Of a stretch of DNA of 64,000 bases, positions 9,673 to 17,712 are shown in pieces (the first letter of the stretch is position 1; every line of letters starts with the position of its first letter). The position numbers were made by a program, and so were the translations under genes. This DNA is from Paenibacillus sp. FSL H7-0357 (GTDB taxonomy: Bacteria; Bacillota; Bacilli; Paenibacillales; Paenibacillaceae). Location: contig NZ_CP009241.1 of assembly GCF_000758525.1 (NCBI RefSeq), positions 2,852,001 to 2,916,000 on the forward strand, given 5' to 3'. The notes below the pieces were generated by a model. It saw nothing but the letters and a program-made list of their open reading frames with translations, was not told the DNA's origin and did not search any database.

Positions 9673-9718
9673 AAGGTGCCCTGTTTCCCGCTTACCCGCG
9701 GGGATGGGGTACCTTTTT
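9673..9718 (+). terminator. Terminator downstream of the 6S RNA candidate
   Basis: AAGGTGCCC and GGGGTACCTT arms around a GC-rich centre, followed by TTT. Confidence 0.75.
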
Positions 9719-9821
9719 GTTTATAGTGAACAAGGTGAAAGTGAGCAATGCCCTTTTGTTCCTGGGATAAGAGTGTTACACTTAGACTAATGAACTTGGG
9801 ATTTGAAGAGGGGGAAGAATT

Positions 9822-10211
9822 TTGTCGTTGAAAAGAACCTTGGTCGGTTTATTTCGCAGTCATGACGGAACAAGCGACCGTGCAAAAGATCCGGCATTAA
9901 AGACGCGTTACTACACTCTTTCTAGAGATAAGGCGTGGGAAGAAGTATCCTCAACGCTGAAGAAGATTCCTGGCTTCAAGGTGCTTCATGAAGTGCAATC
10001 TGTAGGAGAGATTACGCTTGAGAAGAGAACGGCATTCGGGCGTACGCTGGATATTACCGTGTCGGTGCTAAATACCTCACCGGTGCGTTGCGGCGTAGAT
10101 ATGTACTCGGCATCCAGAGGTTCGCTTGGCGACCTGGGCGCCAACTATCGAGTAATTCAGCGTCTGTACCAGTCTCTTGATAGGAAGCTGGGCAAATTCA
10201 AGACAGAATAA
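9822..10211 (+). CDS. DUF1499-like protein
   Basis: A 129-residue soluble protein. The C-terminal stretch SASRGSLGDLGANYRVIQRL resembles the conserved end of DUF1499 proteins (Ser/Arg-rich, then D-L-G-x-N and an Arg-Ile pair). Residues 30-95 contain the alternating strands and helix expected of that small alpha/beta fold. No signal peptide or membrane segment is present. TTG at 9822 is preceded by GAGGGGGA with six bases of spacing. The gene is flanked by terminators on both sides, so it is a single-gene unit. The function of the family is not known, and the match is moderate because the N-terminal half is diverged. Confidence 0.6.
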   Translation: MSLKRTLVGLFRSHDGTSDRAKDPALKTRYYTLSRDKAWEEVSSTLKKIPGFKVLHEVQSVGEITLEKRTAFGRTLDITVSVLNTSPVRCGVDMYSASRGSLGDLGANYRVIQRLYQSLDRKLGKFKTE

Positions 10212-10303
10212 AGGCAAGCTGCACTTTTCTGTTCAGAGATTGTATACGGTTTCGTGAAGTGTGAAGATGCAGCCTATCATTGAACAATAAGGCTACCCAT
10301 AAG

Positions 10304-10343
10304 CAAAAAGCGGGAGAAGGATGACCTTCTGCCGCTTTTTTTT
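10304..10343 (+). terminator. Terminator after the DUF1499-like gene
   Basis: AAAAAGCGGGAGAAGG and CCTTCTGCCGCTTTTTT form a long stem with a four-base loop. It is symmetrical enough to act for the converging tpx gene as well. Confidence 0.9.
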
Positions 10344-10402
10344 AGAGAATAAGAACTTATAGATTTTCATGTACTACGAATGAAATACAATTCGGCTGCA
10401 GG

Positions 10403-10921
10403 CTACAGCAGTTCCTTTACAGCTGCAATTGCAGCCTCGTAATTGGGATGCTCGGACATTTCGCCGAGGTACTCCACATAAGCCAAAGTATCGTTTTTGT
10501 CGATTACGAAGATGGAACGCATGTCCAGACGGAATTCTTTAATCAGGACGCCGTAGGCTTGTCCAAAGGCTGCTTCCTTGTGATCAGACAGTGTGATGAC
10601 CCGGTCAATGCCGGCTGCGCCGCACCAGCGGGCTTGGGCGAACGGAAGATCCATACTGATGGTGAGAATAACGACATCATCGCCGAGCTCTGCGGCCTCG
10701 CTGTTGAAGCGGCGGGTCTGCGCATCGCATACACCGGTATCCAGAGAAGGCACCACGCTGATCAGCTTGATTTTGCCGGCGTAATCACTGAGGGAAGTAT
10801 CTTCCAGCAGATTCTTGCTCACTGTGAACTGTGGTGCGGAATCTCCGGCTTTGAGCTGCGGACCCACCAGTGTGATGGGGTTGCCTTTAAATGCGGCCAC
10901 GCCTGTTCTTTCTTGCGTCAT
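10403..10921 (-). CDS. tpx: Thiol peroxidase Tpx
   Basis: A 172-residue atypical 2-Cys peroxiredoxin of usual length. The peroxidatic cysteine is Cys65 in SLDTGVCDAQT and the resolving cysteine is Cys100 in ARWCGAAG. It reduces H2O2 and alkyl hydroperoxides using thioredoxin in the cytoplasm. AAGGAGGA stands nine bases before the ATG. On the minus strand TATAAT occurs at 10978-10973, a probable -10 element about 50 nt upstream. The gene is a single unit, ending at a terminator shared with the preceding gene. Confidence 0.95.
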   Translation of the reverse strand: MTQERTGVAAFKGNPITLVGPQLKAGDSAPQFTVSKNLLEDTSLSDYAGKIKLISVVPSLDTGVCDAQTRRFNSEAAELGDDVVILTISMDLPFAQARWCGAAGIDRVITLSDHKEAAFGQAYGVLIKEFRLDMRSIFVIDKNDTLAYVEYLGEMSEHPNYEAAIAAVKELL

Positions 10922-11031
10922 ATCCTTGGTTCCTCCTTGAATTGCAATATTGGATTCTTACTGCCACAATAAATTATAATCTTTTTAGAAGCTGGATGTC
11001 CAACCGACAACTTACATAAAGGGTGGGTGTT

Positions 11032-11658
11032 ATGATATTCATACGATATGAAAAGTGGAGAAGCTATCTCCGGTATTATCCGGTAACCTGTTTGCTTATT
11101 TTGGCGAATGTGATTATGTTTATTGTTCTGACGTTAAACGGCGGCTCCACAAATATCCAGACACTGATTGATTACGGGGGAACCGTTAATGTCAGCCCGC
11201 TGAAAGAGGAATTGTGGCGTTATGCGACAGCGATGTTTCTGCACAATGGCTTTGCCCATCTGTTCTTTAACTGTTTTGCGTTGTTGGTGTTTGCTCCGCC
11301 TTTGGAACGGCTGATGGGCTGGTGGCGCTACGCGCTGCTCTATCTGGCGGGAGGTTTCCTTGCCAATCTTCTGGGAGTCGCGGTCAGCAGCCGTTCAGTG
11401 GTGGATTACGGTACGGTGTCAGTAGGGGCTTCAGGAGCGATCTACGCCGTATACGGCGCATTCCTCTATATTGCGCTGCTGCAGAGAGCGATGATGGATG
11501 AGAGCTCACGTAAGACGTTGTACGGGCTTTTGGTGATGGGGATTATTATGTCCTTCGCTACACCTCATGTGGACTATACAGCCCATATTGGCGGCCTCGT
11601 GGCCGGGTTCTTTCTTTATGGACTTATTATACGGGTATTCAAAAAAAACCGAAGGTAG
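11032..11658 (+). CDS. Rhomboid family intramembrane serine protease
   Basis: A 208-residue protein with six predicted membrane helices. The catalytic serine is Ser134 in GASGA and the catalytic histidine is His185 in AHIGG. The conserved HLFFN (His76 to Asn80) of the second helix is also present. It cleaves membrane proteins within the bilayer; its substrate is unknown. The ATG at 11032 has AAAGGG eight bases upstream and is preferred over the GTG at 11023. A LysR-type regulator starts 15 nt after the stop with its ribosome binding site in the gap, so the two are probably cotranscribed. It is shorter than B. subtilis GluP because it lacks the long N-terminal cytosolic and TPR parts. Confidence 0.92.
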   Translation: MIFIRYEKWRSYLRYYPVTCLLILANVIMFIVLTLNGGSTNIQTLIDYGGTVNVSPLKEELWRYATAMFLHNGFAHLFFNCFALLVFAPPLERLMGWWRYALLYLAGGFLANLLGVAVSSRSVVDYGTVSVGASGAIYAVYGAFLYIALLQRAMMDESSRKTLYGLLVMGIIMSFATPHVDYTAHIGGLVAGFFLYGLIIRVFKKNRR

Positions 11659-11672
11659 GAGGTGTTGGATTC

Positions 11673-12587
11673 GTGGAACTTAGACAGCTGCAATATTTTT
11701 TGAAGGTAGCACAAAAAGAGCATGTTACCAGAGCGGCAGAAGAGCTGCATGTGGCGCAATCTGCGGTTAGCCGCCAGATTCATCAGCTGGAGCAGGAGCT
11801 TGGAGTGGACTTATTCATGCAAAAGGGGCGCAATCTGCAGCTCACCCCGGTGGGGCAGCTTTTTTGCAAACGGGTAGAGTCGGTGCTGAAGGAATTGGAG
11901 CGCTCGGTAGCTGAGGTGCATGAATTTCTGGACCCGGAGCTTGGAGAGATCCGCATCGGATTTCCGCATAGCCTGGGTACGCATCTTATACCTTCCATTG
12001 TGGCGGAGTTTCGCCGGCATTATCCTCAGGTTAAGTTTCGTTTCAAGCAGGGGTCTTTTCCGTCTTTGATTAAAGACGTGCTGTCCGGTGAAGTGGATCT
12101 GGCTTTTATTTCTCCCTTCCCCGAAAATGACGGTCATGTGGCCGGAGATATTGTAATGACAGAAGAGCTGTTTGCGATCCTTCCGCAGAATCATCCGCTT
12201 GCCGGAGAGAAGGTAATCCGGCTTGAACAGCTGCGGGAAGAAAAGTTCGTCTTGTTCAGCCAGGGATATTCACTGAGGCCGATCGTATGGCAAGCCTGCC
12301 TGCAGGCAGGGTTTAAGCCGCAGATTGCTTTTGAGGGCGGAGAGACTGATACCATACGGGGTTTGGTTGCCGCTGGCATGGGAGTGAGCCTGCTGCCGGA
12401 AACGGCATTGTATCAGACCAATCCTATGCAGCCGGCTCAAGTGAGGGTGATAGATCCCGTTGTGACCAGAACGGTGGGAATCATTCACCGCAGTGAGGGC
12501 AAGCTGCCGCTGGTAGCCCGCTCCTTCCGCACTTTCCTGCTGACATATTTCAAAGATAGAAATAACAATACCCCGGTCGGCTCGTAG
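11673..12587 (+). CDS. LysR-type regulator, GltC-like
   Basis: A 304-residue LysR regulator. The winged helix-turn-helix covers residues 1-60 (MELRQLQYFLKVAQKEHVTRAAEELHVAQSAVSRQ region), and the effector-binding domain covers residues 90-295. It resembles B. subtilis GltC along its whole length, including the IGFPHSLGTHLIPS stretch and the end of the effector domain (GMGVSLLPE). GltC activates glutamate synthase genes, but no gltAB is in this window, so the target is unknown. It starts at GTG with GGAGG upstream. The preceding gene is a rhomboid protease 15 nt away. Whether the pairing has functional meaning is unclear. Confidence 0.88.
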   Translation: MELRQLQYFLKVAQKEHVTRAAEELHVAQSAVSRQIHQLEQELGVDLFMQKGRNLQLTPVGQLFCKRVESVLKELERSVAEVHEFLDPELGEIRIGFPHSLGTHLIPSIVAEFRRHYPQVKFRFKQGSFPSLIKDVLSGEVDLAFISPFPENDGHVAGDIVMTEELFAILPQNHPLAGEKVIRLEQLREEKFVLFSQGYSLRPIVWQACLQAGFKPQIAFEGGETDTIRGLVAAGMGVSLLPETALYQTNPMQPAQVRVIDPVVTRTVGIIHRSEGKLPLVARSFRTFLLTYFKDRNNNTPVGS

Positions 12588-12603
12588 CCTTCCGGGGTAT
12601 TTG
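12567..12603. terminator. Bidirectional hairpin between converging genes
   Basis: AATACCCCGG and CCGGGGTATT form a ten-base stem overlapping the stop codon of the LysR gene. Neither side has a long T-run, but the position between two converging genes supports a terminator role. Confidence 0.55.
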
Positions 12604-12636
12604 CTCTGTATATCGACAGCGGGTTAACTAGATGGT

Positions 12637-13314
12637 TTAATCACGATTTCCCAAGAACATCATGATCAGACGCAGCAGTTCAAGCAGGGAGACCAGAGCG
12701 GCAGCAACATAAGTTAAGGCAGCTGCATTCAGGACCTTGGCTACGCCGCGCTCTTCCTCGTTGCGGATGTAGCCTTGCTCAACCATGACCTGGCGGGCCC
12801 GGCTGCTGGCGTTGAATTCAACCGGCAATGTGACAAGCTGAAAGGCTACTGCAGCCGAGAAGAAGATAATACCGAGACCAATAAGATTCAATGAGCTGAA
12901 AATAAATCCTGCCAACAGCATGAAGGGGGCTACGCCGGAAGCGAAATTGACAACCGGGAACATCCGGTGGCGCAGTGTGAGCATTGGATAATGTTCTTTA
13001 TGCTGAATGGCATGGCCGATCTCGTGACATGCGACAGAAACAGCGGCGATGGAGCTTTCATAGTATACAGGCTCCGACAGGCGCACAACCCGGTGGACCG
13101 GATCATAATGGTCGGAAAGGGTGCCGCGCACAGGCTCGATCGGTACATCATAAAGGCCATTGGCATCAAGCATGCGCCGTGCGGCTTCATAACCTGTCAA
13201 ACCATTCATGTTGGCAACCTTGGACCATTTATTAAAGTTGCCTTTAACTCTGAACTGAGCCCACAACGAGAATAGAAAAGCGATAATAACTAACAGGTAC
13301 ATCAAAGGCATCAT
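12637..13314 (-). CDS. yugP: YugP-type zinc metallopeptidase (membrane)
   Basis: A 225-residue membrane protein of the putative neutral zinc metallopeptidase family. An N-terminal membrane anchor (about residues 3-20) is followed by a domain with the zinc motif HEIGH in VACHEIGHAIQH, then two to three hydrophobic segments (about residues 120-165 and 195-220). ATG at 13314 is used because GTGGAGGAA sits eight bases before it; longer frames upstream lack a signal and would run into the MerR gene. The MerR gene ends 35 nt upstream on the same strand, so the two form an operon. The physiological substrate is unknown. Confidence 0.9.
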   Translation of the reverse strand: MMPLMYLLVIIAFLFSLWAQFRVKGNFNKWSKVANMNGLTGYEAARRMLDANGLYDVPIEPVRGTLSDHYDPVHRVVRLSEPVYYESSIAAVSVACHEIGHAIQHKEHYPMLTLRHRMFPVVNFASGVAPFMLLAGFIFSSLNLIGLGIIFFSAAVAFQLVTLPVEFNASSRARQVMVEQGYIRNEEERGVAKVLNAAALTYVAAALVSLLELLRLIMMFLGNRD

Positions 13315-13348
13315 ATAACATTCCTCCACTATGGTGTAAAAATAGTAT

Positions 13349-13780
13349 TTACATTGGCGGCCCCTGCAAGAGCAGCAGCCGGATCGCCTCCATGCACGCA
13401 ACGCCCTGCGGAAGCAGTGCTGACAGCGCTCGTTTGGCTTGGACCGGTTTCAGTCCGCTGATCATCGGTTCCAGTGCCTTCACTTCGCGCTCAAGCCGCT
13501 GCATCTGCAGCTCCAGCTCCACGAGTTTATCCGAAACATCGGTTTCTGGTGCGGCTGAATTCCACTTGCTCATCATGGTTTTAATTTCTTCCAATGTATA
13601 TTTCTCATGCTTTAACTGATTGATACGTTCCAGAGCGATTAAAGTTTCATGGCTGTACAGCCGATAGTTCTTCATGCTTCTGGTTTCTGGTACAATGAGT
13701 CCCAGCTTCGTATAATAATCGATTGTACGTTCACTGATGCTAGCAGCTTTGGCCAGTTCGCCAATCCGGTACAGGATCAT
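13349..13780 (-). CDS. MerR family transcriptional regulator
   Basis: A 143-residue protein. The N-terminal MerR helix-turn-helix and wing (residues 1-70, YRIGELAKAASISERTIDYY) is followed by a long coiled-coil dimerisation helix (about 75-110). The short C-terminus ends MEAIRLLLLQGPPM and lacks the cysteines or the large ligand domain of metal and drug sensors. The effector is unknown. The gene precedes the YugP-type metallopeptidase by 35 nt and probably controls that unit and itself. No very clear ribosome binding site precedes the ATG; AGAAG lies about eleven bases upstream. Confidence 0.85.
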   Translation of the reverse strand: MILYRIGELAKAASISERTIDYYTKLGLIVPETRSMKNYRLYSHETLIALERINQLKHEKYTLEEIKTMMSKWNSAAPETDVSDKLVELELQMQRLEREVKALEPMISGLKPVQAKRALSALLPQGVACMEAIRLLLLQGPPM

Positions 13781-14374
13781 ATCCCCAAGTTCTTCTCACC
13801 TCGCTAACAGAATCCGGCCGGTTTGATCCGGCGCTCTTCTTACTATATTTACACTTATAATGATATCAAATGATAAACCGTACAGTCAAACGTGACACTT
13901 ACTTTAAGTATATGCAGGGTTAAAGCCAAAGATACCTTCGGAAAAGCAGGTCTTCCTTCTATAAGATTGTACACCAAGATTGTACACCGAATGGACCTTG
14001 CGATCTGCGGCATAATAACAAGGTTGGATGGGATCTATAATTATATTACACGATGTGTCATGTTTATTGGAGTGACGGAAGAGTGCGCTGCTTCTTTTGC
14101 TCATGAAAAGAATAGGGTTCGGCAAAATAAGCGTCATTCTCTTGATATATGTTCAGGATACTTAACATACAATACAGCATCTTGGATCATTTACATTAAT
14201 GAAAATACATATTCATACATGGAGAAGTCCGTTTTTGCTGTATGCGTTTGCATGAATAAGTTTTGCTGATCGGCTGGAAACCTGTGATTCAACAACGAAA
14301 ATGCGTAGCTACAGGCAAACAGTGAAGAAATCATGTGCCTCAAGAAATAAATCGCAACATTCATAAAAATAGTC
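13781..14374. other. Intergenic region without a convincing gene
   Basis: About 600 nt of AT-rich sequence between the divergent MerR gene and amtB. A perfect tandem duplication of a 13-mer (AAGATTGTACACC, twice, 13963-13988) is present. One plus-strand frame at 13892-14269 is open but has no ribosome binding site and an odd composition, so I do not call it. The MerR promoter should lie near 13810-13870. Confidence 0.6.
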
Positions 14375-14404
14375 TTGTCAATTTACCTGACTTCTGATTA
14401 TAAT
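14375..14404 (+). promoter_or_regulatory. amtB promoter
   Basis: TTGTCA at 14375-14380, an 18-nt spacer, and TATAAT at 14399-14404. The -35 overlaps a near match (TGTCA-N7-TGACT) to the GlnR/TnrA consensus. Confidence 0.75.
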
Positions 14405-14425
14405 GACATTAAGAGTTTCACGCTT

Positions 14426-14442
14426 TGTTAGAAAATATAACA
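14426..14442 (+). promoter_or_regulatory. GlnR/TnrA operator
   Basis: TGTTAGAAAATATAACA matches the TGTNA-N7-TNACA consensus at every fixed position. It lies just downstream of the predicted transcription start and 20 nt before the amtB ATG. That position suits repression by GlnR when nitrogen is plentiful, rather than activation. Confidence 0.85.
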
Positions 14443-14461
14443 TTGGGGAGTGGGGTAAAGA

Positions 14462-15856
14462 ATGAAAAAAAAGATGATAATGATGTTTCTGGCCATGATT
14501 ACACTGATGGTCTACCCGGTCAGCGCATTTGCCGCTGAAGGTCCGGCAGCACCGGATCTCCAAATCGGATTGGATACGGCGTTTACTTTCCTGGCATTTA
14601 TTCTTGTATTCTTTATGCAAGCGGGGTTTGCGATGCTTGAAGCCGGTTCGGTCCGGATGAAGAATGCAGGCCACGTAGCTGGTAAGACCGTATTGACACT
14701 CGCAATTGCCAGCTTGTGTTTCTGGGCACTGGGTTTTGGCCTGGGCTTCGGTAACGGCAACGGGTTCTTCGGAACTACAGGCTTCTTCTATGGTGGTGAA
14801 ACACAAGCAGCATCATTCGATTCCCTGGCATTCTCAGATGTAACCTTAAACGTTAAATTCCTCTTCCAAATGGCTTTTGCCGCAGTTTCTCTGGCCATCG
14901 TATCCGGTGGTATGGCGGAACGCGCTAAGCTTAGTGTATACATTATCTTCGGAATTCTGTTCTCTGTAGTTATCTACCCTGTCGTAGCTCACTGGGTATG
15001 GGGCGGCGGCTGGTTGGCTGAACTGGGTATGCAGGACTATGCAGGTTCAACGGTTGTCCATCTTACAGGTGCAACGGCGGCTGTAGTCGCGACAATCTTG
15101 CTGAAACCCCGTCTTGGCAAGTTCAACAAAGAAGGCAAGCCGGTTATTATTCCGGGACATAACCAAGTATTCACAGTACTCGGTGTTATCATCCTCTGGT
15201 TCGGCTGGTTCGGATTTAACCCTGGTAGCGCGTTGTCTCCAATGGGCGGATTCTTCGGCCACGTAGCATTGACAACTAACCTGGCAGCTGCGGCTGGCGG
15301 TCTGGCTGCACTGATCGCTTCTTGGCTCTACTTCGGCAAGTCGGATATCCCGGCAATGCTGAACGGTGTTCTGGCTGCACTGGTTGCAATCACAGGCGCT
15401 TGTGCATTCGTAGTGCCTTGGGCGGCAATTCTTATCGGGTTTGTAGCGGGAGCATTCACTTTCATGACTTCACAATGGCTGGAACGTGCCGGCCTTGATG
15501 ATCCAATCTATGCCTTCTCTGTACATGGTATCGCTGGGATGTGGGGAGCGGTGTCCACCGGGTTGTTCGCAACACCTGATCTGATCGCGGAAGGCGCGCT
15601 TGTTGGTAAACCCGGATTGTTCTACGGCGGCGGATTCCACCAGCTCGGCGTACAGGTGCTGGGTGTGGCAGGTACCTTTGTCTTCGTAGCAGTTCTGTCC
15701 TTCATCATTCTCTACGTAATTAAGTTGGCTATCGGCTTGCGTGTTACCGAAGAGGAAGAATTGATGGGCCTTGATATCAGTGAACATGGTACTTACGGTT
15801 ATCCTGAACAAATGAAACTGATTGCAGAATCGGAATCCAAGACCCTTAAAAATTAA
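14462..15856 (+). CDS. amtB: Ammonium transporter AmtB
   Basis: A 464-residue Amt/Rh channel. It has a cleavable-looking signal peptide (MKKK start, hydrophobic core, AFAA at about residue 25), then eleven membrane helices. Conserved features include AGFAMLEAGSVR in the first helix, and HLTGATAA and HGIAGMWG carrying the twin pore histidines. It conducts NH4+/NH3 into the cell under nitrogen limitation. The perfect GlnR/TnrA box upstream fits that. In B. subtilis and most bacteria the next gene is the PII protein glnK, but here it is a DUF294-type nucleotidyltransferase 27 nt downstream. The cytoplasmic tail is rich in charged residues, the region PII normally contacts. Confidence 0.96.
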   Translation: MKKKMIMMFLAMITLMVYPVSAFAAEGPAAPDLQIGLDTAFTFLAFILVFFMQAGFAMLEAGSVRMKNAGHVAGKTVLTLAIASLCFWALGFGLGFGNGNGFFGTTGFFYGGETQAASFDSLAFSDVTLNVKFLFQMAFAAVSLAIVSGGMAERAKLSVYIIFGILFSVVIYPVVAHWVWGGGWLAELGMQDYAGSTVVHLTGATAAVVATILLKPRLGKFNKEGKPVIIPGHNQVFTVLGVIILWFGWFGFNPGSALSPMGGFFGHVALTTNLAAAAGGLAALIASWLYFGKSDIPAMLNGVLAALVAITGACAFVVPWAAILIGFVAGAFTFMTSQWLERAGLDDPIYAFSVHGIAGMWGAVSTGLFATPDLIAEGALVGKPGLFYGGGFHQLGVQVLGVAGTFVFVAVLSFIILYVIKLAIGLRVTEEEELMGLDISEHGTYGYPEQMKLIAESESKTLKN

Positions 15857-15883
15857 CTACTTCATAGATGGGGGGCGGACCGA

Positions 15884-16966
15884 GTGGCTTCGATGGAGTC
15901 AGCAGAGTGGAATGAAGATAATAATTATTTGTCCATCGCAACGGCCGGTTCGCCGCAGGAGCTTAAGGCAAGGCGCACGGCCTGTCAAACCGTACTTCTG
16001 GTACAGTTAAACGTTGTTCCAATCGGGGAATGGATGACTCGTGTCAATGCAATGCATGACAGTATTGCGAAGGCGGCAGTAATCATATGTGAGGCGCAGA
16101 TGAAAGAGGCGGGCTACGGCCCGCCTCCCTGCGCCTATTCCTTTATTGTGTTTGGCAGCGCAGGCAGGCAGGAAGCTACGCTCTGGAGTGATCAGGATAA
16201 CGGCCTGATTGTGGAAGGGGAACCGGATGGGCTCAAGAAGAGTTATTTCCGGGCCTTTGGTGCGATGTTGTCGGATTTATTTGAACAAGTGGGTTATGAG
16301 AAATGCAGCGGCAAGGTGATGTGCTCCGAGCCGCTCTGGTGCAAGACACTGACGGAATGGAAAGAACAGCTGCAGAGCTGGATGCACCAGCTGGAATGGG
16401 AGCCGATACGTTATCTGATTATTTCCTCCGATATGCGCCATGTAGCCGGGAACGCGGAGTTATCCGCGGAGTGGCGGGAGGCTTTTCATGCCGGATTTAT
16501 CGGCAACGAGAAGCTGTCCGCGGCGGTATTGCGCAATACAGTCCGCCACAAGGCGACACTAAATCTTCTTGGACAGGTACTGACGGAACGGTTCGGCGAT
16601 TATGCCGGGGGATTTGATGTCAAATATGGTGTTTATATTCCGCTCGTGAATATTGTTAGACATTTGTCTTTATTTGAGGGAGTCTGGGACAGCTCCACGC
16701 TGAAGAGGCTGGAAGTATTGGGGGCGCTTGACAAGTACCAGCACCTTGAAGAGATCCGCCGGGCATTTTTGACCGCACTGCGGATGCGTGCGAACACTCC
16801 CTACAGTGTAAACGACGGCTTGTTGTCCAGCAGTGATTATATTGCTGAAAGTGATCTGAAGAATAAGCAGCTCATGTCCGAGCTGCGGGAAAGTCTGCTG
16901 CTTGTCAGGCGCCTGCACAGGGCACTGCAGCGTCAGCTCCGGTCAGCGGAAAGGAGACAGTCATGA
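15884..16966 (+). CDS. DUF294-type putative nucleotidyltransferase
   Basis: A 360-residue protein of the DUF294 / DUF294_C arrangement. The signature FGSAGRQEATLWSDQD (about residues 89-104) is the GS-x-x-R/E plus D-x-D motif of the polymerase-beta-like superfamily, and the same class of motif as in the PII uridylyltransferase GlnD. A helical substrate-binding-like domain follows (about 200-345). The usual N-terminal CBS or cyclic-nucleotide domains of larger relatives are absent. GTG at 15884 follows GGGGGCGG. The gene sits 27 nt after amtB and its end overlaps the next gene by 4 nt (ATGA), so the three form an operon. A role in modifying a nitrogen-signalling protein is a reasonable guess, not shown. 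Confidence 0.85.
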   Translation: MASMESAEWNEDNNYLSIATAGSPQELKARRTACQTVLLVQLNVVPIGEWMTRVNAMHDSIAKAAVIICEAQMKEAGYGPPPCAYSFIVFGSAGRQEATLWSDQDNGLIVEGEPDGLKKSYFRAFGAMLSDLFEQVGYEKCSGKVMCSEPLWCKTLTEWKEQLQSWMHQLEWEPIRYLIISSDMRHVAGNAELSAEWREAFHAGFIGNEKLSAAVLRNTVRHKATLNLLGQVLTERFGDYAGGFDVKYGVYIPLVNIVRHLSLFEGVWDSSTLKRLEVLGALDKYQHLEEIRRAFLTALRMRANTPYSVNDGLLSSSDYIAESDLKNKQLMSELRESLLLVRRLHRALQRQLRSAERRQS

Positions 16967-17712
16967 AGGAGCCGAACAAAGGCGGCGGATTCTGGAACAA
17001 CCTGAGACAAGGCGGAATGCCGTCCGCCATCGCGTCGATGAGAGGCGGGGAATCGGCACAGCAAACGGCGCAGCAAATGGCCTTTATCCGTTCCCTGATG
17101 CGCGAGAAACGGCGTCCTGAAGTGCTGCATACCCCTCTCGCTGAACTTGAGACCGTTATTTTTGACCTGGAAACGACAGGTTTCTCCCACCAGCATGGGG
17201 ATGAGATTATGTCGTTTGGTGCGATTCGTGTAGTAGGGGAAGAAATAAAAGAAGATGAATGCTTTTATACACTGGTAAACTGCCAGACGGCGATACCGGA
17301 TAATATCACCAAGCTTACAGGAATTTCCAAAGAGATGACATCCGCTGCACCTTCGTTAATGGACGGGCTGCATAATTTCATGTCCTTTGTGGGCCAGCGG
17401 GTGCTGGTGGCGCACGGAAGTGCACATGACAAGTCTTTTCTGAATGCTGCATTATGGAAAACCTCCAAAGTGCAGCTTACCCACAGAGTGCTGGATACGA
17501 TGATGCTGGCCCGCTGGCTTGAGCCGCACCGCAGCAATTATACGCTGGATGAACTTCTTGCCGTACACGAAATTCCGATCCAAGGGCGGCATCATGCGCT
17601 GGAGGATGCCAAAATGACTGCGCGGTTATGGGTGTCTTATCTGAATGAGATCTCCCAGAAGCGGCAGGTTGATACCTTGGGAGATCTTTATGCTTATTTA
17701 AGCAGAGCATAG
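16963..17712 (+). CDS. DnaQ-like 3'-5' exonuclease
   Basis: A 249-residue DEDDh exonuclease similar to the epsilon subunit/PolC exonuclease domain. Motif I is FDLETTG (Asp and Glu), motif II contains the Asp of NCQTAIPDNITKLTGIS onward to AHGSAHDKSF, and motif III is HHALEDA with the catalytic His and Asp. About 60 N-terminal residues precede the domain and are basic and probably flexible. ATG overlaps the stop of the nucleotidyltransferase (ATGA), which implies translational coupling. In proteobacteria, DUF294 proteins and such exonucleases are also often neighbours near a transporter gene (recalled, not searched). The gene converges with a JAMM peptidase and overlaps it by 19 nt. Confidence 0.9.
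   Translation: MKEPNKGGGFWNNLRQGGMPSAIASMRGGESAQQTAQQMAFIRSLMREKRRPEVLHTPLAELETVIFDLETTGFSHQHGDEIMSFGAIRVVGEEIKEDECFYTLVNCQTAIPDNITKLTGISKEMTSAAPSLMDGLHNFMSFVGQRVLVAHGSAHDKSFLNAALWKTSKVQLTHRVLDTMMLARWLEPHRSNYTLDELLAVHEIPIQGRHHALEDAKMTARLWVSYLNEISQKRQVDTLGDLYAYLSRA

Noticed and set aside
9469..9718. Signal recognition particle RNA or tmRNA as alternative to 6S
   Set aside because: The GGAAGCAG-type conserved loop of SRP RNA and the tRNA-like ends of tmRNA are missing.
13892..14269. Open frame of 125 codons in the gap before amtB
   Set aside because: No ribosome binding site, no recognisable motif, high Cys/Thr/Tyr content unlike the neighbours; it lies in a low-GC regulatory region.
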